12,968 nt of DNA from Thermoplasmata archaeon (GTDB taxonomy: Archaea > Thermoplasmatota > Thermoplasmata > Sysuiplasmatales > Sysuiplasmataceae), in contig JAKAPY010000016.1 of assembly GCA_021811925.1 (NCBI GenBank), forward strand, positions 4,205 to 17,172, in the 5' to 3' direction. The position numbers and the translations under genes are program-made. Under the pieces are notes generated by a model. That model saw only the letters and a program-made list of their open reading frames with translations. It was not told the DNA's origin and made no database searches. Below, piece by piece: positions 1-6,174 of the stretch; position 1 is the stretch's first letter, and every line of letters starts with the position of its first letter.

Positions 1-17
1 TCCGATCTGCCGTGTAT

Positions 18-82
18 GAATATAATGGATGCGAAAAAGAATCAGCAAACCTTAATTAACAAGGATAATTAGAAACCAGAGG
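18..82 (+). promoter_or_regulatory. Probable promoter and ribosome binding site of the peroxiredoxin gene
   Basis: The first 90 bases are AT-rich compared with the rest of the window and hold no gene I can assign. Two TATA-like stretches are visible, GAATATAATG at 18-27 and TTAATTAA at 52-59. GAGG at 79-82 sits eight bases before the ATG at 91 and is a reasonable Shine-Dalgarno. Which TATA element is used cannot be decided from sequence. Short open frames run in from the left edge and stop at 57-59 and 70-72. They could be the tail of an upstream gene, but nothing in them is recognisable. Confidence 0.3.
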
Positions 83-90
83 CATTTGAA

Positions 91-564
91 ATGACAGAAC
101 TTAAAGTTGGCGACAGGGCCCCGGACTTCACCCTGCCAAAGTCAAAGGACGCGAAAGTATCGCTTAAGGATCTCACCGCATCGGGCAACGTTGTTGTAGC
201 GTTCTACCCCGGCGATTTTACAGCGGTGTGCACCAATGAGCTGTGCACTTTCAGGGACGGGCTGAGCGAATTCGAAAAGCTCAGCGCAAAGGTAGTGGCG
301 ATAAGCGGAGACAGCTACTTCACACACGATGCGTTCAGCAAGGCGAACCACTTCAACTTCGATCTGCTCAGCGACTACAGCCACGAGGTGGCGAAACTGT
401 ACGGAGTCAGTTACAGTGAATTCCTCGGACTCCACGGTGTGGCAAAGAGGTCCGTGTTCATAGTGGACAGGAATGGAGTGATACGGTACAAGTGGGTAAC
501 AGAAAATGCAGGCGTGCTTCCCGACATGCAGCAGCTCAAGAAGGAATTGAGTTCTATAAAATGA
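91..564 (+). CDS. bcp: Peroxiredoxin, Bcp/PrxQ-type (thiol peroxidase)
   Basis: This is a cytosolic thioredoxin-fold peroxidase that reduces hydrogen peroxide and organic or lipid hydroperoxides, with electrons normally supplied by thioredoxin or a glutaredoxin-like protein. The 157 residues match the usual length of the family. The N-terminal VGDRAPDFTLP is the typical AhpC/TSA opening. The active site is PGDFTAVC (residues 40-47), giving peroxidatic Cys47 with Pro40 and Thr44. Arg120 in AKRSVFIVDR is the conserved partner arginine. A second cysteine, Cys52, lies five residues after Cys47. That spacing is typical of Bcp/PrxQ enzymes, which make an intramolecular disulfide. The ATG at 91 follows GAGG at 79-82. 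The gene stands alone and converges on the rlmE unit. Its physiological reductant and substrate preference cannot be read from sequence; the family call is secure. Confidence 0.95.
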   Translation: MTELKVGDRAPDFTLPKSKDAKVSLKDLTASGNVVVAFYPGDFTAVCTNELCTFRDGLSEFEKLSAKVVAISGDSYFTHDAFSKANHFNFDLLSDYSHEVAKLYGVSYSEFLGLHGVAKRSVFIVDRNGVIRYKWVTENAGVLPDMQQLKKELSSIK

Positions 565-573
565 AGCGTCAGC

Positions 574-647
574 CGGATACAGGCCTACGGCCGTCCGGGA
601 CGATCCGCCAAACGCTTTATAGAAACCATTTATTCTCATTTATTCTC
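574..647 (+). terminator. Probable transcription terminator region of the peroxiredoxin gene
   Basis: Ten bases after the peroxiredoxin stop, CGGAT (574-578) pairs with ATCCG (603-607). They enclose two smaller potential hairpins, GGCC-TAC-GGCC (583-593) and a CGTCC/GGACG inverted repeat just after it. A pyrimidine- and T-rich stretch follows, made of a perfect 10-base tandem repeat, ATTTATTCTC at 628-637 and again at 638-647. Archaeal RNA polymerase terminates at T-rich non-template tracts, so this is a plausible stop for the + strand transcript. The TTTATA within it (616-621) could instead be a promoter element. Confidence 0.35.
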
Positions 648-710
648 GCGATGATACGCCCAGCGGCGTCACGCAGTATGGCAAGATCGTGGGATATCAG
701 TAGCCCCTGA
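605..710 (+). other. Possible promoter with a tiny downstream ORF or ncRNA, antisense to the rlmE end
   Basis: CCAAACG followed by CTTTATAG (615-622) looks like an archaeal BRE/TATA pair on the + strand and predicts transcription starting near 642-648. An ATG at 651 opens a 19-codon frame (start MIRPAAS, stop at 708-710) that runs into the 3' end of rlmE on the other strand. Arginine is CGC twice and AGA once, unlike the AGG habit of neighbouring genes, and no SD is present, so coding is doubtful. A short non-coding or antisense RNA is equally possible, as is no transcript at all. Confidence 0.18.
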
Positions 711-1326
711 ATCCCTTGGCAATCACATATATCTCGGAACTCTGCTTCCTGCTTGCGGGCGGCTTGGAAAGCCTTACGGTGAGAAAAACAGACTGAAGCT
801 CATCGAGCAGCTGCCGTGTCATGTCGCCTTCGAACAGTTTTGCGACCAGGGAGCCGCCCTTCTTCAGGAGGGAGGACGCGAGCCTGGCAGACATCTTCAC
901 AAGCTCAACAGAGCGGGCATGGTCGAGCGAATAGTTGCCGCTTATATCAGGCGACATGTCGGAGAATATGACATCCACCCTCCCGCCGGTTTTCTCAAGC
1001 AGCATGCCAGTTGTTTCCGGGGATGTAACGTCACCCTTGAGAAGCGTTACTCCGTCCATGGGTCTGATTGTGGACAGGTCGATGCCGCAGACGCTTCCAC
1101 GCGGCCCTACTATCTGCGACTCCACCTGCAGCCAGCCACCCGGCGCTGCGCCAAGATCAAGGCAGCTCATCCCTTCGGAGAGTATGTGGAACTTTTCCTG
1201 CAGCTGAAGCAGCTTGTAGGCTGCCCTGCTCCTGTAGCTTTCACTTTTGGCCTTCAGGTAATAATGCTCCCGCTTCTTGTCCTTCATCCAGCGTTTCGTC
1301 AACTTCTCTTCGGTGCTGAACACCAT
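697..1326 (-). CDS. rlmE: 23S rRNA (uridine-2'-O)-methyltransferase RlmE (FtsJ/RrmJ family)
   Basis: This enzyme transfers a methyl group from S-adenosylmethionine to the ribose 2'-OH of a uridine in the A-loop of large-subunit rRNA. The 209 residues match the family length. Motif I, LDLGAAPGGW (56-65), is the SAM-binding loop and is nearly diagnostic. The catalytic K-D-K-E tetrad is present as Lys38 (RAAYKL), Asp123 (SDMSPD), Lys163 (VAKLFEG) and Glu198 (SSEIYVIAKG), at almost the same positions as in E. coli RlmE. It lies 33 bases downstream of the membrane-protein gene, but a good BRE/TATA pair at 1336-1349 suggests its own promoter. That promoter predicts a transcript start near 1313, downstream of the ATG at 1326. 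The true start may therefore be TTG at 1302, giving an MTKRWMKDKKREHYY N-terminus that resembles archaeal homologues, or ATG at 1287. An archaeal enzyme of this type could also modify tRNA. Confidence 0.95.
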   Translation of the reverse strand: MVFSTEEKLTKRWMKDKKREHYYLKAKSESYRSRAAYKLLQLQEKFHILSEGMSCLDLGAAPGGWLQVESQIVGPRGSVCGIDLSTIRPMDGVTLLKGDVTSPETTGMLLEKTGGRVDVIFSDMSPDISGNYSLDHARSVELVKMSARLASSLLKKGGSLVAKLFEGDMTRQLLDELQSVFLTVRLSKPPASRKQSSEIYVIAKGFRGY

Positions 1327-1335
1327 GTAGCTGAT

Positions 1336-1349
1336 AAAATAAACTTTCG
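1336..1349 (-). promoter_or_regulatory. BRE/TATA promoter upstream of rlmE
   Basis: On the minus strand the sequence reads CCGAAAGTTTATTTTATC: a BRE-like CGAAAG (1349-1344) directly followed by the TATA box TTTATTTT (1343-1336). This is close to the archaeal consensus. Archaeal starts usually fall about 25 bases downstream, near 1313. That is inside the first codons of the longest rlmE frame, hence the start-site doubt noted for that gene. Confidence 0.5.
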
Positions 1350-1359
1350 GGAGCAGAGC

Positions 1360-1848
1360 TCAGACCCTGTTACGGACTGCGGGGGCAGACGAAGAATCAC
1401 CCTTCCTGGCAAACACATGTCTTGCGGTGAGAGACAGCGAGAAAACAGCAGTGAGCGCCAGTGAGAACGCGAGGAGGACAGCCGGGTCGGCAGGCGATCC
1501 CTTCAGAGCACTGGTAAAGTCGCCGGAAGTAAGCAGACCGGTCGCATAAGACACGACTGAGCCCAGCAGCGACAGCAGTGAAAAGAGCACCATCGGAAAA
1601 GCCCTTGAGGCGGAGAAGAGTATTGTCGTCTTCGCCAGAAGCACGCAGCCTCCAGCCATGGATGCCATGACTATAAGCAGATAATTGGCAAGGATGAGCT
1701 GCAGGAAAGGGATGGATGGAAGCCTGGAAACAGGCAGGAAAGATTCGAGCAGGGACAGTGCAATTAGAGAAAAGCCGGAAGCATAGCCATTGACTATCTC
1801 CGATTTGCCAGTGATCAGCAAGTGCCCAATTCTCTTCGCCCGCTGCAC
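1360..1848 (-). CDS. Hypothetical four-helix membrane protein
   Basis: I do not recognise this 162-residue protein. It is strongly hydrophobic, with likely membrane helices at about residues 22-40, 48-72, 82-107 and 122-144. The N-terminus is short and basic (MQRAKRIGHL), and the basic C-terminal tail (from ARHVFARKG on) is rich in Ser, Ala and Arg. No catalytic or metal-binding motif stands out. The start is GTG at 1848; the in-frame stop at 1876-1878 leaves no better upstream choice. No SD is visible. A TATA-like GAAATAAC on the minus strand (around 1873-1880) would place the transcript start almost at the GTG, so a leaderless message is likely. It precedes rlmE by 33 bases and may be cotranscribed with it. 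It is probably real because of its clean TM pattern and coherent position, but its function is unknown. Confidence 0.65.
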   Translation of the reverse strand: MQRAKRIGHLLITGKSEIVNGYASGFSLIALSLLESFLPVSRLPSIPFLQLILANYLLIVMASMAGGCVLLAKTTILFSASRAFPMVLFSLLSLLGSVVSYATGLLTSGDFTSALKGSPADPAVLLAFSLALTAVFSLSLTARHVFARKGDSSSAPAVRNRV

Positions 1849-1999
1849 ATCAAATCGAGCCTTCAGGAGGTTATTTCAAGCTTGTTGGCAGAATATCCAT
1901 CTCTGCAACTCACTGGCAATTCCTGCAGATGAAGGGATGGAAAGTTTTATTCGAGGTTGCCCCTTGGAATCGGCACAGTGCTGAAGTGCGGTAATCCCA
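1849..1999. promoter_or_regulatory. Divergent promoter region between the membrane protein and HAD-PurM genes
   Basis: This 151-base gap separates two divergent transcription units. Rightward, GGAAAG (1939-1944) plus TTTTATT (1945-1951) is a BRE/TATA pair that predicts a start near 1974, about 26 bases before the TTG of the fusion gene. Leftward, GAAATAAC on the minus strand around 1873-1880 fits a leaderless start for the membrane-protein gene. I see no convincing gene, RNA or operator in the remainder. Confidence 0.4.
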
Positions 2000-3679
2000 T
2001 TGAAAAAGGTTCTATTTGTGGACATAGGCGGCGTATGCTGCGACAACCCGTGGGCTGTGCTGTCTGAGAAGCTCGATGCAAGGTTTGGCATTTCGTCAGG
2101 GAGCACGCTGCCTGTCTTCGTCAGGGAATCTGTGGACCTGGACATCGGGAGGACAAACTTCAGGCAGTTCTACGAACGGACAATCACAGAACTGGGCATT
2201 CCGCTCGGTCTCGAGGAATTTATTGGGATGCACGATGACAGCCTCTCGCTGAAGAAGGAAGTCTGCGCGCTGCTCTACGAGGTCAGGAAAGGGACGGGGA
2301 TAAAGCTCGTGGCGCTGAGCAACATGCCGGAACACACCTGGGCAGTTCTCGAAAGAAGATATTCAATGGCGGACATGTTCGATGATTCCGTCCTCTCCTA
2401 TACCTACTCGGTTATCAAGCCCGATCCGGCAATATTCGACATAGCGCTCAGGAAGGCAAACATCGATGCGGAAGAGGCCCTTTTTGTTGACGACAGGAAG
2501 GAAAATGTTGAGGCTGCGGGGAGAATCGGAATAAAGTCTATTCTCTTTACCTCTCCGGGTCAGCTTAGGAGGGACCTTTCGATGGGCGGCCTCGTCCCGT
2601 TCCCCCTGACAAACATCAAAGGATTTATCGGCCGCACGTCTTTAGCCAGGACGATGAAGGGCGACGGAATCACATACGCGGCCTCCGGCGTTGACATAGA
2701 CCTGAAGTCACAGTTCATAGACAGGCTGGTGGCCGAGCTCAGGTTCAGGAGAAAAGGGGAAGGGAAACCCGTCGGTGTCGGCCATTTCACATCCACCATA
2801 CCGTTCGGAAAGAGCATCCTGACACTCGGTACCGACGGCGTAGGCTCAAAGCTGCTGGTTGCAAAGCAGATGAACAGATGGGACACCGTGGGCATAGACT
2901 GCGTCGCGATGAATGTCAATGATACAATATGCGTCGGGGCGGAACCCATTGCTCTTGTTGACTACATTGCCCTCCCCTTTCCGGACACGCGGATTGCGTC
3001 CGAAATAGGGAAGGGACTCAACAAGGGAGCGTCTCTTTCGAATGCGGATATCGTAGGCGGCGAGGTAGCAGTGCTCAAGGACATGGTGAGCGACGTGGAC
3101 ATCTCGGCGAGTTGTCTCGGTGTGGTGGAGAAGAAAAAGCTCATCACAGGAAATGCAATCAGGGAGGGAGACGAGATCGTGGGGATTGCAAGCAGCGGAC
3201 TGCACTCAAACGGGTACACGCTTGTCAGGAAGCTGCTCTCGGAGACAGGCACCTGGCTGGAAGCGAAGTTTGGCTCAGGGACCCTGGGCAAGGAACTGCT
3301 CAGGCCGACCGAAATATATGTTAAGCCCGTCCTTGAAGTATTGAAAATGCACAACGTCACTGGGCTTGCAAACGTGACAGGTGGAGGTTTCAGGAACATT
3401 CTCAGGCTGAAGAGAAATGTGAGGTTCCTGATAGACAGCCTCCCGCGTGTTCCGCGGATTTTCAAGTTCCTTTCAGAGCTTGGAGGAATAAGCGACGAGG
3501 AAATGTTCCAGACATTCAACATGGGCACAGGCTTCGTTGTAGTCGCCCGCAGGGGAGAGGCAGAAGACATCTGCCGCACACTCGGGAGGAATGGCAGGAA
3601 GGCATACGTCATAGGCAGCGTTCAGCAGGGCGACGGCGTCGAGCTTGAGCAATACGGCGTGAGTTACAAGAAATATTGA
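2000..3679 (+). CDS. purM: Fusion: HAD-superfamily hydrolase + phosphoribosylformylglycinamidine cyclo-ligase (AIR synthetase, PurM)
   Basis: This is one continuous 559-residue frame with two enzyme domains. Residues 1-190 are a subfamily IA HAD domain: nucleophile Asp8 in FVDIGGV, motif II Ser107-Asn108, motif III Lys140 in VIKPDP, and motif IV Asp164-Asp165 in FVDDRKEN. Position 10 is Gly, where phosphatases of the DxD type carry the general acid/base Asp. Residues 220-559 are a full-length archaeal-type PurM, with GVDIDL (229-234), LGTDGVGSKL (276-285) and FNMGTGF (506-512). PurM uses ATP to close FGAM to AIR in purine synthesis. Two PurM motifs differ from what I recall: GGEVAVLKD replaces GGETAEMP, and Asn458 replaces the usual His before TGGG. 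The start is TTG at 2000, since an in-frame stop lies at 1982-1984; no SD is seen. The amidohydrolase follows 18 bases later. The domain identities are secure; the reason for the fusion is unknown. Confidence 0.9.
   Translation: MKKVLFVDIGGVCCDNPWAVLSEKLDARFGISSGSTLPVFVRESVDLDIGRTNFRQFYERTITELGIPLGLEEFIGMHDDSLSLKKEVCALLYEVRKGTGIKLVALSNMPEHTWAVLERRYSMADMFDDSVLSYTYSVIKPDPAIFDIALRKANIDAEEALFVDDRKENVEAAGRIGIKSILFTSPGQLRRDLSMGGLVPFPLTNIKGFIGRTSLARTMKGDGITYAASGVDIDLKSQFIDRLVAELRFRRKGEGKPVGVGHFTSTIPFGKSILTLGTDGVGSKLLVAKQMNRWDTVGIDCVAMNVNDTICVGAEPIALVDYIALPFPDTRIASEIGKGLNKGASLSNADIVGGEVAVLKDMVSDVDISASCLGVVEKKKLITGNAIREGDEIVGIASSGLHSNGYTLVRKLLSETGTWLEAKFGSGTLGKELLRPTEIYVKPVLEVLKMHNVTGLANVTGGGFRNILRLKRNVRFLIDSLPRVPRIFKFLSELGGISDEEMFQTFNMGTGFVVVARRGEAEDICRTLGRNGRKAYVIGSVQQGDGVELEQYGVSYKKY
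2567..2584 (+). promoter_or_regulatory. Possible internal Shine-Dalgarno and ATG for a stand-alone PurM
   Basis: AGGAGGGA at 2567-2574 lies seven bases before an in-frame ATG at 2582-2584 (Met195 of the fusion). The match and spacing equal those of the best SD in the window, in front of the amidohydrolase. Initiation here would make a 365-residue PurM without the HAD domain. The same bases encode an Arg-Arg pair with AGG codons, which are common here, so chance is a real alternative. Confidence 0.3.
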
Positions 3680-3683
3680 GAGC

Positions 3684-3690
3684 AGGAGGA
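3684..3690 (+). promoter_or_regulatory. Shine-Dalgarno deciding the TTG start of the amidohydrolase
   Basis: AGGAGGA lies in the 18-base gap after the PurM stop and is seven bases before TTG at 3698-3700. This strong complement to the archaeal 16S 3' end fixes the unusual TTG as the start codon and supports translation from a shared mRNA. Confidence 0.75.
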
Positions 3691-3697
3691 TATCTGC

Positions 3698-5251
3698 TTG
3701 AAGAAAGGCGATCTGCTTGTCATCGGCAGGATCTACACAGGCAGGCGGTACGTCGGCTGCGTTGTTGTGAAGGACGGAATGATTGCATTCTCGGGAAGCA
3801 GGGAGTCGGCGGAAAAGGAGTGGGAATGCGCCCGCAGGATCGAATGCGAGGGAGTGGTAATTCCCGGACTGATTGACTCGCACATGCACCTCGCGGCTAC
3901 GGGGCAGCAGCTGATTGGCGTGGACCTCAAGGGGTGCAGGAGCATATCCGAGATGACCGGCAGGGTATCGGTGCATGTCATGGAACAGGGGTTTGCTGTC
4001 GAAGGCGGATGGGACCAAGAACTCTTTTCGGAAGGCAGATATCCGACTGCTGCGGATCTCGACAGGATCTCTGCCGACAGGCCGATCATACTCTACAGAT
4101 TCTGCTCGCACGCGGCAGTCGTCAACACGCAAGTGCTGAAACTCGCAGGTGTAACAGCTGAAACGCCTGATCCGCAGGGAGGGATAATAGGCAGGGACGG
4201 GAGCGGAAAGCCGGACGGCATGTTTTTCGACAGAGCGATTGAAAAGCACATCTACCCGGTGGAGGCGGCACTGACTTCATCCACCCTTGAAAAGGCGGTG
4301 GAAAGGGCAGCCGAATACGCCGTCGGGAGGGGACTGACGACCCTCGTAGCCATGAATGCCGATTTGAGCGAGGTGGAGGCAATCAGGAAGGCGGTCGAAA
4401 GAAGGAGCGTGAAATGCAGGGTCAGGATATTCCTTTCCAGGGATGCGTTCGAAAGCCCAGGAGGTATTCCGCGTTTCGCGGATGCGGGGCTTGTCCGCAT
4501 AGCCGGCCTGAAGCTTTTCGCGGACGGTGCCTTCGGCGCGCACACCGCCCTGCTTTCCGCGCCGTACAGCGATATGGAAACATGCGGCCTGCCGCTCATG
4601 CCTGGGGAGGAGATGGAGAAGTACATGAACGAGGCTGCACGGAAGGGGCTGATTGTTGCCGTGCATGCGATAGGGGACAAGGCCGCCGAGGTTGCGCTTT
4701 CAGCGGCCTCAAGGGCCGGGCTGACAGCCCCCAAGGTGAGGCTCGAGCATGCGGCACTGACGCCTGAGAATGTTCTTCTCATGCTCTCCAAGGTAAGGCC
4801 GGCGCTTGCAGTCCAGCCGCACTTTCTCGTGGGTGACTGGTGGCTTGGTAAAAGGCTTGGGGAAAGGTGCAGCAGCTGCTACCTTTTCAGCACGTACATG
4901 AGCATGGGACTGATAGTTGCCGGCTCAAGCGACTCGCCCGTGGAGCCGCTAGATCCGTGGACTGGAATGCATGCCGCAATGGACAGGGGCGCCAGTTCAT
5001 CCGTCGAGATGGCCAGGCTCACGGCTTCCGAGGCGATTGACGCGCATGAAGCGCTGTCAATGTACATGGTGAATGGCGGATACGCTGCAGGCGAAGGCGA
5101 CCGGCTGGGGTCGCTGGAGCAGGGTGCCTACGCGGATGCCGTATTCCTTGAAAACAGGGAACTCGATCTGGCGACCGTGGAGAATCCCGAAATACTTGCA
5201 ACAATGGTCGGCGGGAAGTTTGTATACTCAAGCGGCGACAGGCTGAAGTGA
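3698..5251 (+). CDS. YtcJ-like metal-dependent amidohydrolase (amidohydrolase_3 family)
   Basis: This 517-residue cytosolic hydrolase belongs to the urease/dihydroorotase superfamily, YtcJ/exoenzyme-regulatory-AepA branch. Such enzymes cleave amide or ester bonds at a mono- or binuclear metal site; the natural substrate is mostly unknown. Metal ligands are visible in order: His62 and His64 in PGLIDSHMHL, Lys272 in GLKLFADGA as the possible carbamylated lysine, His323 in VHAIGDKA, His351 in RLEHA and Asp412 in GSSDSPVEPLDPW. The family signatures GGWDQ (103-107) and RFCSHAAVVNT (134-144) place it firmly in the YtcJ group. The N- and C-terminal parts form the usual small beta domain. Translation starts at TTG, led by AGGAGGA at 3684-3690. 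The gene sits 18 bases after the HAD-PurM fusion in an apparent operon, so a purine-related or imidazole-related substrate is conceivable but unproven. Its stop is one base from the stop of the convergent Usp gene. Confidence 0.93.
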   Translation: MKKGDLLVIGRIYTGRRYVGCVVVKDGMIAFSGSRESAEKEWECARRIECEGVVIPGLIDSHMHLAATGQQLIGVDLKGCRSISEMTGRVSVHVMEQGFAVEGGWDQELFSEGRYPTAADLDRISADRPIILYRFCSHAAVVNTQVLKLAGVTAETPDPQGGIIGRDGSGKPDGMFFDRAIEKHIYPVEAALTSSTLEKAVERAAEYAVGRGLTTLVAMNADLSEVEAIRKAVERRSVKCRVRIFLSRDAFESPGGIPRFADAGLVRIAGLKLFADGAFGAHTALLSAPYSDMETCGLPLMPGEEMEKYMNEAARKGLIVAVHAIGDKAAEVALSAASRAGLTAPKVRLEHAALTPENVLLMLSKVRPALAVQPHFLVGDWWLGKRLGERCSSCYLFSTYMSMGLIVAGSSDSPVEPLDPWTGMHAAMDRGASSSVEMARLTASEAIDAHEALSMYMVNGGYAAGEGDRLGSLEQGAYADAVFLENRELDLATVENPEILATMVGGKFVYSSGDRLK

Positions 5252-5252
5252 C

Positions 5253-6122
5253 TCAGGGACGGACTTTCCTGTATATCATGACAGGGCATGGTGAATTCTT
5301 CATAAGGTACTCGAATGCGCCGCCGGAATAGAACGGGAGCGCGGACCTCGATATGTTTGAGGATATGAGCACAAGCGAGTACTTTTCCTTGGCGAGCTCG
5401 TTCAGGATCGCATCCGCCACCTTTGTCCCGTAGTACACTTTTGCGAAAGTCCTGTACTCGCCAGCGCCCGCCTGGTTGCGCTGAGCCTCCTTCCTTACGG
5501 TGCCGTCAGGCATCCTGTACTGTATTATCGGAAGGCCCCCGAGTTCGTCGGAGAGCGTCTTTGCGATCTTCAGTACTTCCCTTCCCTCGGCGTCACCCTT
5601 TATTGCAACAAGCATCTTGCCTCTCTGCCTGGAAGGCATTGCAAGCGTCAGCTTGTTGAGCATCATTACGCTGCAGGTTGCGTTCCGGACAATGCTCCTT
5701 GTCTTGCTTCCGAACCTGAAGCTCCTCTTCCCTTCGTGCGGATTGATTACAAACATCAGCAGGCCTATGTCCTTCTGCCCGGTCTCCTCCAGTATGCAGT
5801 TGACGATGGACTTCGAGTTCTTGACCTCGGGCGTCACATTGACCTCGTTTGCGTATCCTGCCTCGACGGCTGCAATGGAAATCCTGGTGCTCTTCTTCCA
5901 CTTGTCTATGACTTCCAGCGGGAAGGTGGTGTCTATCACATTCAGCGTCACAATGTTTCCGCCCGGGGCAAGAAGCTTCTTCGCGAGCGGCACCATGAAC
6001 TGGGCCGTTTCCCTCGAGTCCGTCGGAATCAGTATCTTCGGGAATTTGAGCCTGCCTGCAGCTGTCCCATGCGGATCCAGCACCGAGTCCTGTCCTGCCG
6101 ATTCTTTCATCTGTGATACCAC
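5253..6122 (-). CDS. Tandem-domain universal stress protein of the kdp operon (KdpQ-like)
   Basis: This 289-residue soluble protein has two UspA-like alpha/beta domains, at about residues 27-156 (opening FPKILIPTDS) and 168-286 (opening GKMLVAIKGD, ending SPCPVMIYR). The nucleotide-loop regions (INPHEGKRSFRFGSKTRSIV, and SSNISRSALPFYSGGAFEYL) resemble the Usp ATP loop but do not follow the strict G-2x-G-9x-G pattern, so ATP binding is uncertain. It is the last gene after kdpC, 52 bases downstream, the place of the UspA-like kdpQ in the Halobacterium kdpFABCQ operon. A role in tuning K+ uptake is the natural inference; bacterial KdpD also carries a Usp domain. The frame starts at GTG 6122, but ATG at 6110 is as likely. 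A TATA-like GAATTATC on the minus strand (6143-6136) predicts a start near 6114, which would suit that ATG and allow separate expression. Confidence 0.85.
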   Translation of the reverse strand: MVSQMKESAGQDSVLDPHGTAAGRLKFPKILIPTDSRETAQFMVPLAKKLLAPGGNIVTLNVIDTTFPLEVIDKWKKSTRISIAAVEAGYANEVNVTPEVKNSKSIVNCILEETGQKDIGLLMFVINPHEGKRSFRFGSKTRSIVRNATCSVMMLNKLTLAMPSRQRGKMLVAIKGDAEGREVLKIAKTLSDELGGLPIIQYRMPDGTVRKEAQRNQAGAGEYRTFAKVYYGTKVADAILNELAKEKYSLVLISSNISRSALPFYSGGAFEYLMKNSPCPVMIYRKVRP

Positions 6123-6174
6123 GCTAGATTTTCTTGATAATTCAACTTAACTGGGCTTCCAGCACATAAGCAGT

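Noticed and set aside
648..710. Possible C/D-box guide RNA (GCGATGAT ... CTGA)
   Set aside because: The C box is imperfect and no D'/C' pair with correct spacing is present.
919..1464. 181-codon + strand frame across rlmE
   Set aside because: It is antisense to the SAM-binding and catalytic region of RlmE and has no motif or promoter of its own.
2000..2660. Frameshift or assembly joint creating the HAD-PurM fusion
   Set aside because: The linker reads through in one frame with normal codons and the HAD C-terminus and PurM N-terminus are both complete, so a sequencing artefact is not needed; it remains testable.
2962..3612. 216-codon minus-strand frame inside PurM
   Set aside because: It is antisense to the PurM domain; its low-complexity Ser/Pro/Thr composition reflects reversed codons.
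3473..4249. 258-codon open frame on the minus strand across the PurM/amidohydrolase junction
   Set aside because: It is antisense to two well-supported genes, has no recognisable motif or SD, and such long shadow frames are expected with this codon usage.
4252..4791. 179-codon minus-strand frame inside the amidohydrolase
   Set aside because: It is a shadow of the conserved hydrolase frame with no independent evidence.
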